A DNA stretch of 64,000 nucleotides from Nereida sp. MMG025 (GTDB taxonomy: Bacteria; Pseudomonadota; Alphaproteobacteria; Rhodobacterales; Rhodobacteraceae). Of the stretch, positions 1 through 10,103 are shown piece by piece (the stretch's first letter is position 1; each line of letters opens with the position of its first letter). A program made the translations under genes and the position numbers. The stretch is taken from positions 558,001 through 622,000 of the forward strand of contig NZ_JAKFZN010000001.1 of assembly GCF_021654165.1 (NCBI RefSeq). The letters run 5' to 3'. Under the pieces are notes generated by a model. That model searched no databases. It had not been told where the DNA came from and worked only from the letters and a program-made list of their open reading frames with translations.

Positions 1-788
1 CAAAGGAAAAAACACGGCTTTCGCGGCGGCACGCCAAGACTTGGTTTGAGGCGCGTAAAGCCAACAAACCCATCCCGATCGGAATGGCTGAACCACCTTT
101 GCGCCCTGCCCGACCCGCCAAGCCAGACCTGCTGCACCCACGTGATGTGCCGCGCCGTGGCCCCGGCACGCCCGAAGGACGCACGGCAATGTTGCATGCC
201 GTCGCGCATATCGAACTGAACGCCGTTGACCTGCATTGGGATATTATCGCGCGGTTCGGCGGGCGCGTGGATTTGCCGATCGGGTTTTATGACGATTGGG
301 TCAAATCCGCGGATGAAGAAAGCAAGCACTTCGGCCTTCTGTCGGACTGTCTGGCGCGCTACGGATCACAGTACGGCGATCTGGATGCGCATGCTGGCAT
401 GTGGGCCGCCGCAGAGGACACTGCACAAGACCTGCTTGGGCGGCTGGCCGTGGTGCCAATGGTGCTGGAAGCGCGTGGATTGGACGTCACCCCCGGGATG
501 ATAAAACTGTTCAAGCAGGCCAAAGATATGGACGCCGTGAACGCGCTGGATGTGATCTATTCCGAAGAGGTGCACCACGTGGCCTACGGATCAAAATGGT
601 TTCACTACTTGTGCGGGCGTGATGCGCTTGACCCGACGCCCACTTTTCATGGCTTGGTCAGGCGGTATTTTCACAGCACACTCAAGCCGCCTTTCAACGA
701 AGAAAAACGCGCCGAGGCAGGCCTGCCGCCTGATTTTTACTGGCCACTGACCGACGCGGGCGAGATACCTGCGCCAAAGGTTCCCTAA
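1..788 (+). CDS. DUF455 ferritin-like protein, 5' partial
   Basis: The frame is open from the first base of the window, so the gene starts upstream. The residues before the first ATG at 84 (an FEARKANKPIP-type stretch) continue the family sequence, so that ATG is internal. The visible protein has the DUF455 signature: a Pro/Arg-rich KPDLLHP segment, then GRTAMLHAVAHIELNAVDLHWD, and later ADEESKHF and SEEVHHVAYG. These Glu and His pairs match the di-metal carboxylate ligands of ferritin-like folds. The family is related to MiaE-type proteins, but its substrate is not established. No terminator is obvious before the next gene. Confidence 0.85.
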   Translation, partial: KEKTRLSRRHAKTWFEARKANKPIPIGMAEPPLRPARPAKPDLLHPRDVPRRGPGTPEGRTAMLHAVAHIELNAVDLHWDIIARFGGRVDLPIGFYDDWVKSADEESKHFGLLSDCLARYGSQYGDLDAHAGMWAAAEDTAQDLLGRLAVVPMVLEARGLDVTPGMIKLFKQAKDMDAVNALDVIYSEEVHHVAYGSKWFHYLCGRDALDPTPTFHGLVRRYFHSTLKPPFNEEKRAEAGLPPDFYWPLTDAGEIPAPKVP

Positions 789-965
789 CCGCGCTGATCA
801 CGTCGGCGAAAACCTGCCCGTTTCCGTAGCGTTTTCACCCTCAAGCCCTTCGATTCACTCAAATTTGTTGCAGCATGGACGGTGGATTGTTACACCCCAC
901 CCACGCGGTCCGTTTTGGGGAACGAGGCTAGTGAAGTTGGGACACTAAAAACGGGGCAGTCACCT

Positions 966-2285
966 GTGAAGCCATCAATCTTGAACCGTATCAATCACGG
1001 CTTGGAACGTATCTTGCCCGAACGCCGGCTTTTCTTGCGCTCGGACACCGAAACGCGTTTCATCCTGATGAAACCTTTGACGCAGCTTGTTGCGTTGGCA
1101 GGCAGCTCGGCGATTATCGCTTGGAGCATCTTTGCAACCGCAATCCTGATAATGGACAACATCGGCGCGGGTAATTTTCGGGATCAAGCCAAACGTGACC
1201 AGGCCTTTTACCAAGCTCGCCTGAACGAACTTGCATCAGAACGAGACACACGCGCAGGCGAAGCGATTGCGGCACAAGAACGGTTCAACGCCGCGCTGAA
1301 CCAGATTTCCGACATGCAAACGCAGCTTCTGGCCACCGAAGAACGCCGCCGCGAGCTTGAGATCGGCATGGAGGCGTTTCAAAAGACTTTGCTACGTGTG
1401 TCCGAAGAGCGTGACTTTGCAAAAGGCGCGTTGGAAAACCTGACCGCCTCGCTTGAGGGCGAAAACGGTGCGGCGCAAAACCCGCTTGTCCAAGCACGTG
1501 ATCTGGAGACGACCGTCGATTTTCTGGCAGGTGCGTTGTCTGATACGGCCACCGAACGTGATACCGTTGTGGCGGATGCGCAGGCCGCTTTGATTGCCGC
1601 CGATGAAATGGCAGCAGAGATCAAAGTGCTTGAGGACCGCAATGACGAGATTTTCCGCAGCCTCGAAGAAGCAATGACCGTCTCTGTTGCGCCGCTTGAT
1701 AAAATGTTCCGCCAAGCGGGCCTGTCTACAGACAACCTGCTGCGCGAAGTTCGCCGCGGTTATTCTGGTCAGGGCGGTCCTCTGACGCCACTGTCGTTTT
1801 CAACAAAAGGCGAAGCCGATCCCAACGCCGCGCGTGCCAACGACATCATGAGCAAACTGGACCGGCTGAACCTATACCGAATCGCCGCTGAAAAAGCGCC
1901 CTTCGGAATGCCCGTCAAAAGCAATTTCCGCTTCACATCAGGCTTTGGGCCGCGTTGGGGCCGCATGCACAATGGCACCGATTTCGCGGCGCCTATTGGC
2001 ACCCCCATCTATGCACCGGCGGACGGTGTTGTGACTTTTGCCGGCTGGTCCTCAGGATATGGACGTGTGGTGAAAATTCAGCATGCTTTTGGCATCGAAA
2101 CACGCTACGCCCACCAATCAAAAATCCGCGTGAAAGTTGGCCAAAGGGTCTCGAAAGGCCAGCGTATCGGTGATATTGGCAATTCTGGACGGTCAACAGG
2201 CCCCCACCTTCACTATGAAATTCGTGTGGGCGGACGGCCCGTTAACCCAATGATCTACATCAAGGCTGCACAAAATGTTTTCTAA
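966..2285 (+). CDS. M23 family metallopeptidase (peptidoglycan endopeptidase)
   Basis: Inner-membrane-anchored, periplasm-facing peptidoglycan endopeptidase of the LytM/M23 type. From the N-terminus: a short cytoplasmic segment ([11 protein letters not shown]), one membrane segment near residues 35-60, a long coiled coil (about 70-250) and a C-terminal M23 domain. The zinc motifs are [19 protein letters not shown] and HLHYEI. I chose the GTG at 966 because it begins at the usual family N-terminus and gives about 439 residues. An ATG at 882 would add 28 unlikely residues. Its 3' end overlaps the bactofilin gene by 11 bp, a pairing seen in many bacteria where bactofilin scaffolds an M23 enzyme. 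Confidence 0.87.
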   Translation: MKPSILNRINHGLERILPERRLFLRSDTETRFILMKPLTQLVALAGSSAIIAWSIFATAILIMDNIGAGNFRDQAKRDQAFYQARLNELASERDTRAGEAIAAQERFNAALNQISDMQTQLLATEERRRELEIGMEAFQKTLLRVSEERDFAKGALENLTASLEGENGAAQNPLVQARDLETTVDFLAGALSDTATERDTVVADAQAALIAADEMAAEIKVLEDRNDEIFRSLEEAMTVSVAPLDKMFRQAGLSTDNLLREVRRGYSGQGGPLTPLSFSTKGEADPNAARANDIMSKLDRLNLYRIAAEKAPFGMPVKSNFRFTSGFGPRWGRMHNGTDFAAPIGTPIYAPADGVVTFAGWSSGYGRVVKIQHAFGIETRYAHQSKIRVKVGQRVSKGQRIGDIGNSGRSTGPHLHYEIRVGGRPVNPMIYIKAAQNVF

Positions 2286-2766
2286 AAGCAAAATCAACGA
2301 TCCCGCACCCAAGGCTGATGACACCAAAGCAGCAGCACCTGCGGCCCCTGCAAAAGCACCTGCGCCAGAGTTCAAACCCTCTGCGCCAAAGCCCAAGGCC
2401 CCTGCCTCGCTGATCTCGTCTGATCTGCACATCAAAGGCAACCTGCGCACCGCAGGCGATATTCAGGTCGAAGGCGAAGTAGATGGCGACATTCGGGCCC
2501 ACCTGCTGACAATCGGCGAAAGCGCAACGATCCGCGGTGAAGTCATCGCTGATGACGTCGTGGTGCATGGCCATGTGGTTGGCCGTGTGCGTGGCTTGAA
2601 GGTGCGCCTGACATCAACTGCACGGGTCGAAGGCGACATCATCCATAAAACAATCGCAATCGAAAGCGGCGCGCATTTCGAAGGCTCGGTCCAGCGGCAG
2701 GACGATCCGCTGTCGGCGACAAAAGCCAAGCCAGCAACCGATAAGGCAGCGCCTGCGAAATCCTAA
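2275..2766 (+). CDS. Bactofilin (polymer-forming cytoskeletal protein)
   Basis: 163-residue bactofilin. The N-terminus (about 1-45) is an Ala/Pro/Lys-rich disordered tail. The centre (about 45-140) is the beta-helical core with repeats such as [41 protein letters not shown] and [22 protein letters not shown]. The C-terminus is another Ala/Lys-rich tail. Bactofilins self-assemble without nucleotide and position cell-wall enzymes; the overlapping M23 gene upstream is the likely partner. A strong terminator follows, so the two genes look like a closed unit. Confidence 0.92.
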   Translation: MFSKSKINDPAPKADDTKAAAPAAPAKAPAPEFKPSAPKPKAPASLISSDLHIKGNLRTAGDIQVEGEVDGDIRAHLLTIGESATIRGEVIADDVVVHGHVVGRVRGLKVRLTSTARVEGDIIHKTIAIESGAHFEGSVQRQDDPLSATKAKPATDKAAPAKS

Positions 2767-2787
2767 GCAATCCTATCAGATCAACCC

Positions 2788-2816
2788 AAGGGCGCCCGTT
2801 TCGTGGCGCCCTTTTT
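2788..2816 (+). terminator. Rho-independent terminator after bactofilin
   Basis: A 9-bp perfect stem, AAGGGCGCC paired with GGCGCCCTT, with an 8-nt loop. The run of five T at 2812-2816 begins in the last two stem bases. It lies 22 bp after the bactofilin stop and faces the convergent DUF2189 gene. Confidence 0.85.
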
Positions 2817-2826
2817 CGTTGTGCCT

Positions 2827-3618
2827 CTAGTCGTTGGACACATCTTCAATCATGCTGCGATAAAGATGCCATGTGGCGTGCCCAAACAGGGGGAGCACAA
2901 CAAAAAGCCCCAAAAACCAAGGGATCAACGCAATAAACGTGGCGATGGCGATAATCCCCCCCCACATCAGATAGGGGAGCGGAGCATCTTTCACCTCTCC
3001 GATGGACATCAACGACGCTGTCATAAAATCAACGTCGCGGTCTACAAGCATCGGCAATCCCACAACGGTCATCGCAAAAATCAGACCTGCAAAAACCGCC
3101 CCCACAGTCGTGCCGACGGCCAGCATCATCAGGCCATCACCTGACAGAAAAACCTCAAAGCTACTGAACACGTTGGTCATTGTTTGATTGCCCAAAAACA
3201 GGGCAAAAAGCATGTGGCCCAGAAAGAACCAAAACAACATCATCACAACGATAATAACAGCCAGCCAAGGCACCTGCCCTTCTTTATGCAGCCAGACATC
3301 TGTCAGGATTTCCCCGAAATTCAGCGGGCTTCCTACTTCCAGCCTGCGGCTGATTTCATAAAACCCCAGTGCTGCAAGCGAGCCGATCATCGGAAATGCC
3401 AAAACGGCCAGAACCATCCAATAGCTTTCCCCCGTGCGATAGGTCACACCCGCGATCAACCAGCCAAGCAACACATATACGCTGGAAAAGAAGATCCCGT
3501 AGAGCGGTGCGCGACGCATATCACGCCAGCCCAGACGCAGGGCATGGACGATATCGCCCAGTGTTGGCGATCTCAGCAAAGCGGGTCCGTGTGGACGGCG
3601 GTTGGTCAGGGTTGTCAT
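2827..3618 (-). CDS. DUF2189 integral membrane protein
   Basis: 263 residues with about six hydrophobic segments. The N-terminal motif DIVHALRLGWRDMRRAPLYG and the segments around FPMIGSLAALGFYEISRR match DUF2189. This is a bacterial inner-membrane family of unknown function, often found near cytochrome genes. No signal peptide or catalytic motif is visible. It ends just beyond the bactofilin terminator, so the two are convergent. Confidence 0.85.
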   Translation of the reverse strand: MTTLTNRRPHGPALLRSPTLGDIVHALRLGWRDMRRAPLYGIFFSSVYVLLGWLIAGVTYRTGESYWMVLAVLAFPMIGSLAALGFYEISRRLEVGSPLNFGEILTDVWLHKEGQVPWLAVIIVVMMLFWFFLGHMLFALFLGNQTMTNVFSSFEVFLSGDGLMMLAVGTTVGAVFAGLIFAMTVVGLPMLVDRDVDFMTASLMSIGEVKDAPLPYLMWGGIIAIATFIALIPWFLGLFVVLPLFGHATWHLYRSMIEDVSND

Positions 3619-3663
3619 AGCCCAAGGCTAGCGCGGCACTCTGTGCTTTGCCAAGGGGGGATG

Positions 3664-4791
3664 TCAGTCTTCCAAATTGGCTTCGGCGCGTGATTTACCC
3701 GAAACGTCCATCGCAAGCGTTGCGCCCATAAGCCCATCAAGATCACCGTCCAAAACCCCTTTGGTGTCAGAGGTCTCGAAATTGGTGCGCAGGTCTTTTA
3801 CCATTTGATAGGGCTGCAACACATAGCTGCGGATCTGGTTGCCCCACCCCGCATCGCCCTTGTTTTCATGCGCTTCGTTGATCGCTGCGTTCCGTTTGTC
3901 CAACTCCATCTGGTAAAGCCGCGATTTCAGCGCCTTCATGGCGATATCGCGGTTCTGGTGCTGTGATTTTTCAGAGCTGGTCACAACGATCCCCGTGGGG
4001 TTGTGGGTGATCCGCACCGCCGAGTCGGTGGTATTCACGTGCTGCCCGCCCGCACCAGACGACCGGTAGGTATCAATCCGGATATCTGCAGGGTTCACCT
4101 CGATTTCGATGTTGTCGTCCACCACGGGATAAACCCAGACCGAACTGAACGAGGTATGGCGCTTGGCCGCGCTGTCATAGGGCGAGATACGGACCAGACG
4201 ATGCACGCCGCTTTCGGACTTCAACCAGCCATACGCATTTGGCCCGCTAATCTTGTATGCTGCTGATTTGATCCCCGCTTCGTCACCGGCGCTCTCAGAC
4301 TGCAGTTCAACTTTATAGCCCTTCTTTTCGGCCCATCGCACGTACATCCGCGCAAGCATGCTGGCCCAATCGCAGCTTTCGGTGCCCCCTGCACCTGCAT
4401 TGATTTCCAGAAAGGTATCGTTGCCATCGGCTTCGCCGTTCAGCAGGGCTTCCAATTCCTTTTTGGCCGCATCTTGTTTGAGTTGGCGTAGGGCGTCTTC
4501 AGCTTCTTTGACGATGTCCGCGTCGCCTTCCATCTCGCCCAGTTCGATCAATTCCATATTGTCAGACAGCGTCTGCGTCAGGCTTTTTTCAACCTCTATG
4601 GCATCCACAAGAACTTGCCGTTCGCGCATAAGCTTTTGGGCGTTATCGGGATCATTCCAAAGGTCGGGATCTTCGGTGCGGGCGTTGAATTCTTCCAGCC
4701 GATACGCCGCTGTCTCGATGTCCATACGCTGGCGCACCAACTCAAGCGACTTTTCGATATCGTCGACAATGTTTTGGATTTCTGCACGCAT
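3664..4791 (-). CDS. prfB: Peptide chain release factor 2
   Basis: RF2 recognises UGA and UAA stop codons and triggers peptide release. The 375-residue protein has the coiled-coil N-terminus, the codon-recognition motif in the form SPY ([14 protein letters not shown]) and the catalytic GGQ loop ([15 protein letters not shown]). The reading frame is continuous through the region where many prfB genes carry a programmed +1 frameshift: [15 protein letters not shown] replaces the LRGYL-stop-DYD context. RF2 autoregulation by frameshifting is therefore absent here. PBP1A lies upstream on the same strand, 97 bp away. Confidence 0.97.
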   Translation of the reverse strand: MRAEIQNIVDDIEKSLELVRQRMDIETAAYRLEEFNARTEDPDLWNDPDNAQKLMRERQVLVDAIEVEKSLTQTLSDNMELIELGEMEGDADIVKEAEDALRQLKQDAAKKELEALLNGEADGNDTFLEINAGAGGTESCDWASMLARMYVRWAEKKGYKVELQSESAGDEAGIKSAAYKISGPNAYGWLKSESGVHRLVRISPYDSAAKRHTSFSSVWVYPVVDDNIEIEVNPADIRIDTYRSSGAGGQHVNTTDSAVRITHNPTGIVVTSSEKSQHQNRDIAMKALKSRLYQMELDKRNAAINEAHENKGDAGWGNQIRSYVLQPYQMVKDLRTNFETSDTKGVLDGDLDGLMGATLAMDVSGKSRAEANLED

Positions 4792-4888
4792 GTCTTAGCC
4801 CCGTTTATCAGCATCGCGGTTCTAACTGACGACACGAGGGGCGGCAAGGCACTGCCCCTTCGCCCCCCGCCTGTATTTTGCGTTTTGG

Positions 4889-7450
4889 CTAGTACAAGCC
4901 ACCCGAACTAAGTGTGCCAAAGCTGGCTTTGGGTGCAACCTTGGCCTTTTTGCCTGAAGAGGTCACAACCTCTTTGACCACTTGGGTTTCCGGCGCGTTA
5001 TAAAGCGGCAAGTCGGCGCCCATGGCAAACCCACCGTCAAAGGTAACGCCAAAGATGGGCTCTTCGCCTTCACGGAAACATTCAGAGATCACATGCTCGC
5101 CCGAGGCATCTGCTGGCAGGCGCGACCCTGTCAGGCGATCAATTTTGATAAATTCGCAGCCCTTGGGAACGCTAAATTTGCCGCCACCGTATTTTGCGGT
5201 GGCTTTGCGCATAAACTGATTGAACACAGGGCCGCACATGCTGCCGCCCCCTGCCCCTTGGCCGAGAGGACGCGGCGTATCATACCCGATATAACATCCT
5301 GCTACGATGTTGCTGGTGAAGCCCACAAACCAGACGTCTTTGGCATCATTGGTTGTGCCTGTCTTACCTGCCACTGGCACGCTCAGCCCCACTGTTTTCT
5401 TGGCTGTGCCGCGTTTCACGACACCTTCCATCATCGAGGTCAATTGGTAGGCCGTAACAGCGTCCATCACTCGTTCGCGGTCGGACACGATACGCGGCGC
5501 AGCCCCTTCTTCCAAAGACGCCAGCTGACAGTCATCACAAATCCGCTGGTCATGTTTGTAAACTGTGCGGCCAAATCGGTCTTGCACGCGGTCAACCAGC
5601 GTCGGCTCAACCCGTTCACCGCCATTGGCAAACATCGCATAAGAGGCGACCACATTGAAAAGAGTGGTTTCCTGACTGCCCAGTGAATTGGCCAAAAAGC
5701 GCCCCATCGTTCCAGGCTCGTATACGCCAAAGCGTTCGGCATAGTTGGCAATGGTTCCCATCCCGACCTCTTGGGCCAGACGGATTGTCATCAGGTTGCG
5801 CGACTGTTCGATGCCTGTACGCACGGGGGTTGGGCCGTAATAACGGTTCGATGCGTTTTTGGGGCGCCACAGCCCTTGCGGCGTATTAATCTCGATCGGT
5901 GCGTCAACCACGACGGTTGCAGGCGTGTAACCACTGTCGAGAGCAGCCGCATAAACAAACGGTTTGAAGGCCGAACCGGGCTGGCGTTTCGCTTGTGTCG
6001 CGCGGTTAAAGACCGAGTGTTGATAGCTAAACCCACCCTGCATTGCCAAAACACGGCCCGTGTTCACATCCATGGCCATAAAGCCGCCTTGCACTTCTGG
6101 CACCTGACGGATGGTCCAGCGGATAAAACTCCCGTCGGCATCCGCGGTCATTTTGCGAATGTGGATCACCTCGCCCACCCGCAGCAGGTCCGCAGGGCGT
6201 GTCGCACGTGGACCCAGACTGCCGTCCTCATTGACGCGACGCGCCCATTGCACGTCTTTGGCTGGCACAAAGTGCCCATCCTCACCTTCGGGCACACCTT
6301 CTATGCCAACGCGGGCGCTGTTGCCCTCGACGCTCAGAACGACCGCAGGGTGCCATTTGTTTTCCAGATGAATGTCGCGGGCGATATTGACCTCGGCCAA
6401 GGCCGCGCGCCATGCGTCTTCATCACCCAAAACGTCAGCAGGAAGCGTAAGCCCGGTGGGGCGCCAGCGTCCCAAGCCACGGTCATAGCGCTCCAACCCA
6501 CGCCGCAAGGCATCGGCCGCTTCGATTTGCATGTCTTCGTCTACGGTGGCGCGGACTGACATGCCGCCCGTAAAGAACTCGTCTTCCCCGAAATCCTGGG
6601 TTAACTGGCGGCGAATTTCATCAGTAAAATAGTCACGCGGTGGCAAGCTGCCTTTGAAACTTTCAAAATCACCGTTCTGCACTGTCAAAAGGGGGGCATT
6701 GCGCGCCTGTTCATAAAGATCACGGGGGATATAGCCGTTTTCAAACATCTCGCGCAGCACAAAATTACGGCGATTTACGGCCCGATCACGTTGGCGCACA
6801 GGGTGATAACGCGACGGGGCTTTGGGCAATACGGCCAGATACGCCGCTTCTTGCACGTTCAATTCGGTCAATGGCTTGTTGAAATAGGTCTGGGCCGCGG
6901 CAGCCACGCCATAGGAATTCTGCCCAAGGAAAATCTCGTTCAGATAAAGCTCAAGGATCTGCTCTTTTTCCAACGTGTCTTCGATACGCGCCGCGAGGAT
7001 CAGCTCTTTGATCTTGCGTTCGGCAGATCGATCACCCGACAGCAAAAAGTTCTTCATCACCTGCTGTGTGATCGTAGACGCGCCGCGCACGTCTTGGCCA
7101 CGCGATTTCACCGCATCAACAACCGCTGCCGCCATGCCGCGGGGGTCATAGCCTTTATGCTCATAAAACAGCTTATCTTCGGCCGAGATAAAGGCGTGCT
7201 TTACCAATGCGGGGATTTCATCGGCGGGTGCAAACAAACGGCGCTCGCGTGCGAATTCGTCGATGACCTGCCCCTCACGCGAATAAATACGGCTGATTGT
7301 CGGGGGCGTGTATTGCGCAAGGCTTTCATGACTTGGCAAATCGCGGCCATACATCCAAAAAATGGCACCGATGGTCAGGGCACCAAAAAAGGCCCCTAAG
7401 GTGATCCAACTAAAGATCGCCCCGATAAATGAAAAAAGTGGTCGAAGCAT
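4889..7450 (-). CDS. mrcA: Penicillin-binding protein 1A (class A PBP)
   Basis: Bifunctional peptidoglycan glycosyltransferase/transpeptidase in the inner membrane. An N-terminal membrane anchor (LFSFIGAIFSWITLG) is followed by the GT51 domain with AEDKLFYEHKGYDP, GASTITQQ, RKIKE and ILELYLNEIFLGQ. An OB-like insert comes next, then the transpeptidase domain with SAFK (QPGSAFKPF), SRN and KTGTT. I chose the ATG at 7450 (853 aa): it has an upstream GGGATGG and begins at the usual MLRPLF start. The longer frame to 7516 lacks family sequence. The amidase gene upstream on the same strand suggests a cell-wall operon. Confidence 0.96.
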   Translation of the reverse strand: MLRPLFSFIGAIFSWITLGAFFGALTIGAIFWMYGRDLPSHESLAQYTPPTISRIYSREGQVIDEFARERRLFAPADEIPALVKHAFISAEDKLFYEHKGYDPRGMAAAVVDAVKSRGQDVRGASTITQQVMKNFLLSGDRSAERKIKELILAARIEDTLEKEQILELYLNEIFLGQNSYGVAAAAQTYFNKPLTELNVQEAAYLAVLPKAPSRYHPVRQRDRAVNRRNFVLREMFENGYIPRDLYEQARNAPLLTVQNGDFESFKGSLPPRDYFTDEIRRQLTQDFGEDEFFTGGMSVRATVDEDMQIEAADALRRGLERYDRGLGRWRPTGLTLPADVLGDEDAWRAALAEVNIARDIHLENKWHPAVVLSVEGNSARVGIEGVPEGEDGHFVPAKDVQWARRVNEDGSLGPRATRPADLLRVGEVIHIRKMTADADGSFIRWTIRQVPEVQGGFMAMDVNTGRVLAMQGGFSYQHSVFNRATQAKRQPGSAFKPFVYAAALDSGYTPATVVVDAPIEINTPQGLWRPKNASNRYYGPTPVRTGIEQSRNLMTIRLAQEVGMGTIANYAERFGVYEPGTMGRFLANSLGSQETTLFNVVASYAMFANGGERVEPTLVDRVQDRFGRTVYKHDQRICDDCQLASLEEGAAPRIVSDRERVMDAVTAYQLTSMMEGVVKRGTAKKTVGLSVPVAGKTGTTNDAKDVWFVGFTSNIVAGCYIGYDTPRPLGQGAGGGSMCGPVFNQFMRKATAKYGGGKFSVPKGCEFIKIDRLTGSRLPADASGEHVISECFREGEEPIFGVTFDGGFAMGADLPLYNAPETQVVKEVVTSSGKKAKVAPKASFGTLSSGGLY

Positions 7451-7576
7451 CGTGCCATCCCATCGTTCGCGCGCTACCCCTGCTATATATGGAAGGCCAT
7501 GAGGCGTCAAAAGCATCCAAGGGGGAAAGACGCGCCTTTTCGCCCATTACCTCTCACATTTTGCTGAGGTTTTGCC

Positions 7577-8803
7577 CTATTGTCGCAGGTGCTGCGCAAT
7601 CGCCGCATCTTGGGCGGCCCAAAGGCGAATACCCGCAACAATTCCAAGCACAGCTTGCGCGCGCCATTCGGGGTTTTGAAGATTTTCCAGGTCGCGGGCA
7701 TCGGACATAAAACCAAGTTCCAGCAACACGGACGGCACATCAGGTGCCTTCAGAACGGCAAATCCCGCTTCACGACGGGGACGGTTGTTAATCGCATCTA
7801 CCGAAACCTCTAGGCCCCTGACCAACATATCTGCCAAAGCGTTCGAGCGCGGTTGCGTCTCGCGCCGCGCCAGATCCATCAAGACCCCTGCCACCACATC
7901 GTCTTGTCCTGTCAAATCAACGCCCGACAAAATGTCTCCCCGTTCATGACGCTGCGCCAGTTTCGCGCTTGCCTCGTCGCTGGCACTTTCGGCGAGCGTG
8001 TAAACCGTTGCACCCCGCGCGCCGCCGCCTTCAAGCGCATCAGCGTGCAGGGACAAAAACAAATCGGCCTGCGTTTGATGGGCAATTGTGACCCGTTGGG
8101 CCAGTGAGACGAACACATCCTCGTTGCGGGTCAAGACAACTCTGTGGCCATCGCGCACCAATGCCTCGCGCAACTCACGCGCAAAGCGCAGCATCAGATG
8201 CGCCTCCCGCAGTGTGCCAACCTCTGCGCCCGGATCAATTCCGCCGTGCCCCGGGTCCAGAACGATTGTCAGACCGCCCTCGCCGGTTTGTCTGGTCTTT
8301 GCCTGCACATCTGCCACTTTCGGCGGACCGGCCATAGCAACCTCAGGATCCGTTCGATCCGCATTGACCGCCACAGCAAAATCCGCCTCATCCACCGTAT
8401 CAAGTGTCATCGACAGCGTGGCAAAGGCTTGGTCATCACGGCTGCGCAAATCCACATCTTTGACAATCATGGGCCGATCAAGGTTAAGCACCAAGCGCGA
8501 TAAATCCGAACGCACAGCGCCAAAGCGAAGTGCGGTGACACGCTTTGATTGGTCCACGCCCGATGCATCAACATCGCCCTGCAATCCGTTGAAATCCATT
8601 ACTATTCTATAAGGATCATCCAAATGGCGGATGCGATATGGCACAGCTTGGGACAGGTGCAGGGACAAGGCGCTATCGCCCCACCAGCCATCGATGACAT
8701 AGCTTTTTGAAACGTCCAAGCGCGCACGAGCTGACAGGTCCTGCCCCAAAGCGGGCAAGGCCAAGCATAGTAAAAGCCAACATATCACTGCTCGGGCGAT
8801 CAA
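7577..8803 (-). CDS. N-acetylmuramoyl-L-alanine amidase, AmiC type
   Basis: Periplasmic zinc amidase that cleaves the MurNAc-L-Ala bond during daughter-cell separation. The signal peptide is MIARAVICWLLLCLALPALGQ. The AMIN domain spans roughly residues 35-135 and an Amidase_3 domain about 180-400. Zinc ligands are visible in LDPGHGG, LREAHL and SLHADA, and the catalytic glutamate in LLELGFMSD. The 408-residue length is normal. It lies upstream of PBP1A on the same strand, with a 126-bp gap. Confidence 0.94.
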   Translation of the reverse strand: MIARAVICWLLLCLALPALGQDLSARARLDVSKSYVIDGWWGDSALSLHLSQAVPYRIRHLDDPYRIVMDFNGLQGDVDASGVDQSKRVTALRFGAVRSDLSRLVLNLDRPMIVKDVDLRSRDDQAFATLSMTLDTVDEADFAVAVNADRTDPEVAMAGPPKVADVQAKTRQTGEGGLTIVLDPGHGGIDPGAEVGTLREAHLMLRFARELREALVRDGHRVVLTRNEDVFVSLAQRVTIAHQTQADLFLSLHADALEGGGARGATVYTLAESASDEASAKLAQRHERGDILSGVDLTGQDDVVAGVLMDLARRETQPRSNALADMLVRGLEVSVDAINNRPRREAGFAVLKAPDVPSVLLELGFMSDARDLENLQNPEWRAQAVLGIVAGIRLWAAQDAAIAQHLRQ

Positions 8804-8871
8804 AGCGTTTGTGCCCCGTTTTTATTATTCGGCCAGTATAGCCCAAATGGCCCTAAACAGAAAGAAGATGA

Positions 8872-10047
8872 TTACCTGCGCTCTGCCATAAATTTCGAAA
8901 GGCGGCGCAGCCCTTCTTGGATGTCATCGGTGTGACGTGCATAGGAAAAACGAATGGTCGTGGCACCGCGCTCAGGATCAAAGTCTAACCCGGGCGTTAC
9001 GGCCACATCTGCCTTGTCCAGTATCTCTGCTGCAAAGGCCAAACTGTCGTCCGTATGCTCTGACACATCTGCATAGATGTAAAACGCGCCATCAGGCGGG
9101 GCGATCTTGTCAAACCCTGCTTTGGGCAGACCGTCGAGCATCAGCGCACGGTTGCGGCGGTAAACGTCCATATTTTCTTGCAACTCCGCGTCGCAGTCCA
9201 TGGCGGCCAGCGCGGCGATCTGCGATATATGCGGGGCACAGATAAACATATTTTGCGCCAAACGTTCCACCCGACGCACATGCGTTTGCGGCACGACCAT
9301 CCAACCAACACGCCAGCCGGTCATGCTGAAATATTTGGAAAACGAGTTGATCACCCAAGCGTCGTCACTGATCTCCAACGCGGTGACAGCTTTGGCCTCA
9401 TATTCGATCCCGTGGTAAATCTCGTCACTGATAAACGCCGCGCCCTTTTCGGCGCAGCTTTCAATTAACGCGCGCATCGCGCGATGGTCCAGCATCGTGC
9501 CACTTGGGTTCGCAGGCGATGCAACAAGCAGTCCTTGCACATCATCAAGCTCTGCCGCGACAGGTTGCAGGCGGTTTTCCGCCGTTGTGGGGATGTCGAC
9601 GGGCTCAATGTCCAATGACTTCAAAATCTGCCGGTAACTTGGATAGCCGGGCGCTCCAATCGCCACCTTGTCGCCTGCATCAAAGAGCGCGGTGAAGGCC
9701 AGAATAAAGGCACCACTGGAACCGGGCGTAATCACAATGCGCGCAGGATCCACCGTCACACCGTACCAATCCAGATATAATTGCGCGATCCGCGCCCGCA
9801 AAGCTGGCAGACCAAGCGCGACCGTATATCCCATCGGGTCACCACCCATTGCGTTTGCCACCGCAAGCCGCGCCCCTTTGGGTGCAGGCGTGCTTGGTTG
9901 GCCGACCTCCATATGAATAATATGACGCCCTTCGCTTTCGGCTTTCGCGGCCGCAGCCATCACATCCATCACAATGAACGGATCGACATCACCCCGTTTT
10001 GAGCCGTGGATCGCTGACCCCACTGGCTTGTGTATTGAATTTGTCAT
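8872..10047 (-). CDS. Class I/II pyridoxal-phosphate aminotransferase
   Basis: PLP-dependent aminotransferase, 391 residues from the ATG at 10047, which has GGGGGCGCAG just upstream. The longer frame to 10104 adds unlikely residues that run across the divergent gene's start. Visible signatures are the substrate-entry HMEVGQPSTPAP, the ASPANPSGT segment, ISDEIYHGIEY and the PLP lysine in SFSKYFSMTGWRVGW, followed by an FRFSYA-type C-terminus (TIRFSYARH). It resembles AspC/MalY-like enzymes. The exact amino-acid substrate cannot be read from the sequence. Confidence 0.9.
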   Translation of the reverse strand: MTNSIHKPVGSAIHGSKRGDVDPFIVMDVMAAAAKAESEGRHIIHMEVGQPSTPAPKGARLAVANAMGGDPMGYTVALGLPALRARIAQLYLDWYGVTVDPARIVITPGSSGAFILAFTALFDAGDKVAIGAPGYPSYRQILKSLDIEPVDIPTTAENRLQPVAAELDDVQGLLVASPANPSGTMLDHRAMRALIESCAEKGAAFISDEIYHGIEYEAKAVTALEISDDAWVINSFSKYFSMTGWRVGWMVVPQTHVRRVERLAQNMFICAPHISQIAALAAMDCDAELQENMDVYRRNRALMLDGLPKAGFDKIAPPDGAFYIYADVSEHTDDSLAFAAEILDKADVAVTPGLDFDPERGATTIRFSYARHTDDIQEGLRRLSKFMAERR

Positions 10048-10103
10048 CTGCGCCCCCGATACTCTGCTGATTGGTTTTGAACCCGAGCAAAGGACGCCCG
10101 TCA

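Noticed and set aside
4690-4760. Possible programmed +1 frameshift in prfB
   Set aside because: The frame is continuous and the LRGYL-stop-DYD context is absent, so no frameshift is needed.
5771-6559. 262-codon plus-strand ORF inside the PBP1A gene
   Set aside because: Antisense shadow of a well-supported gene. The composition (many His, Arg and Cys) is typical of a reverse-frame ORF.
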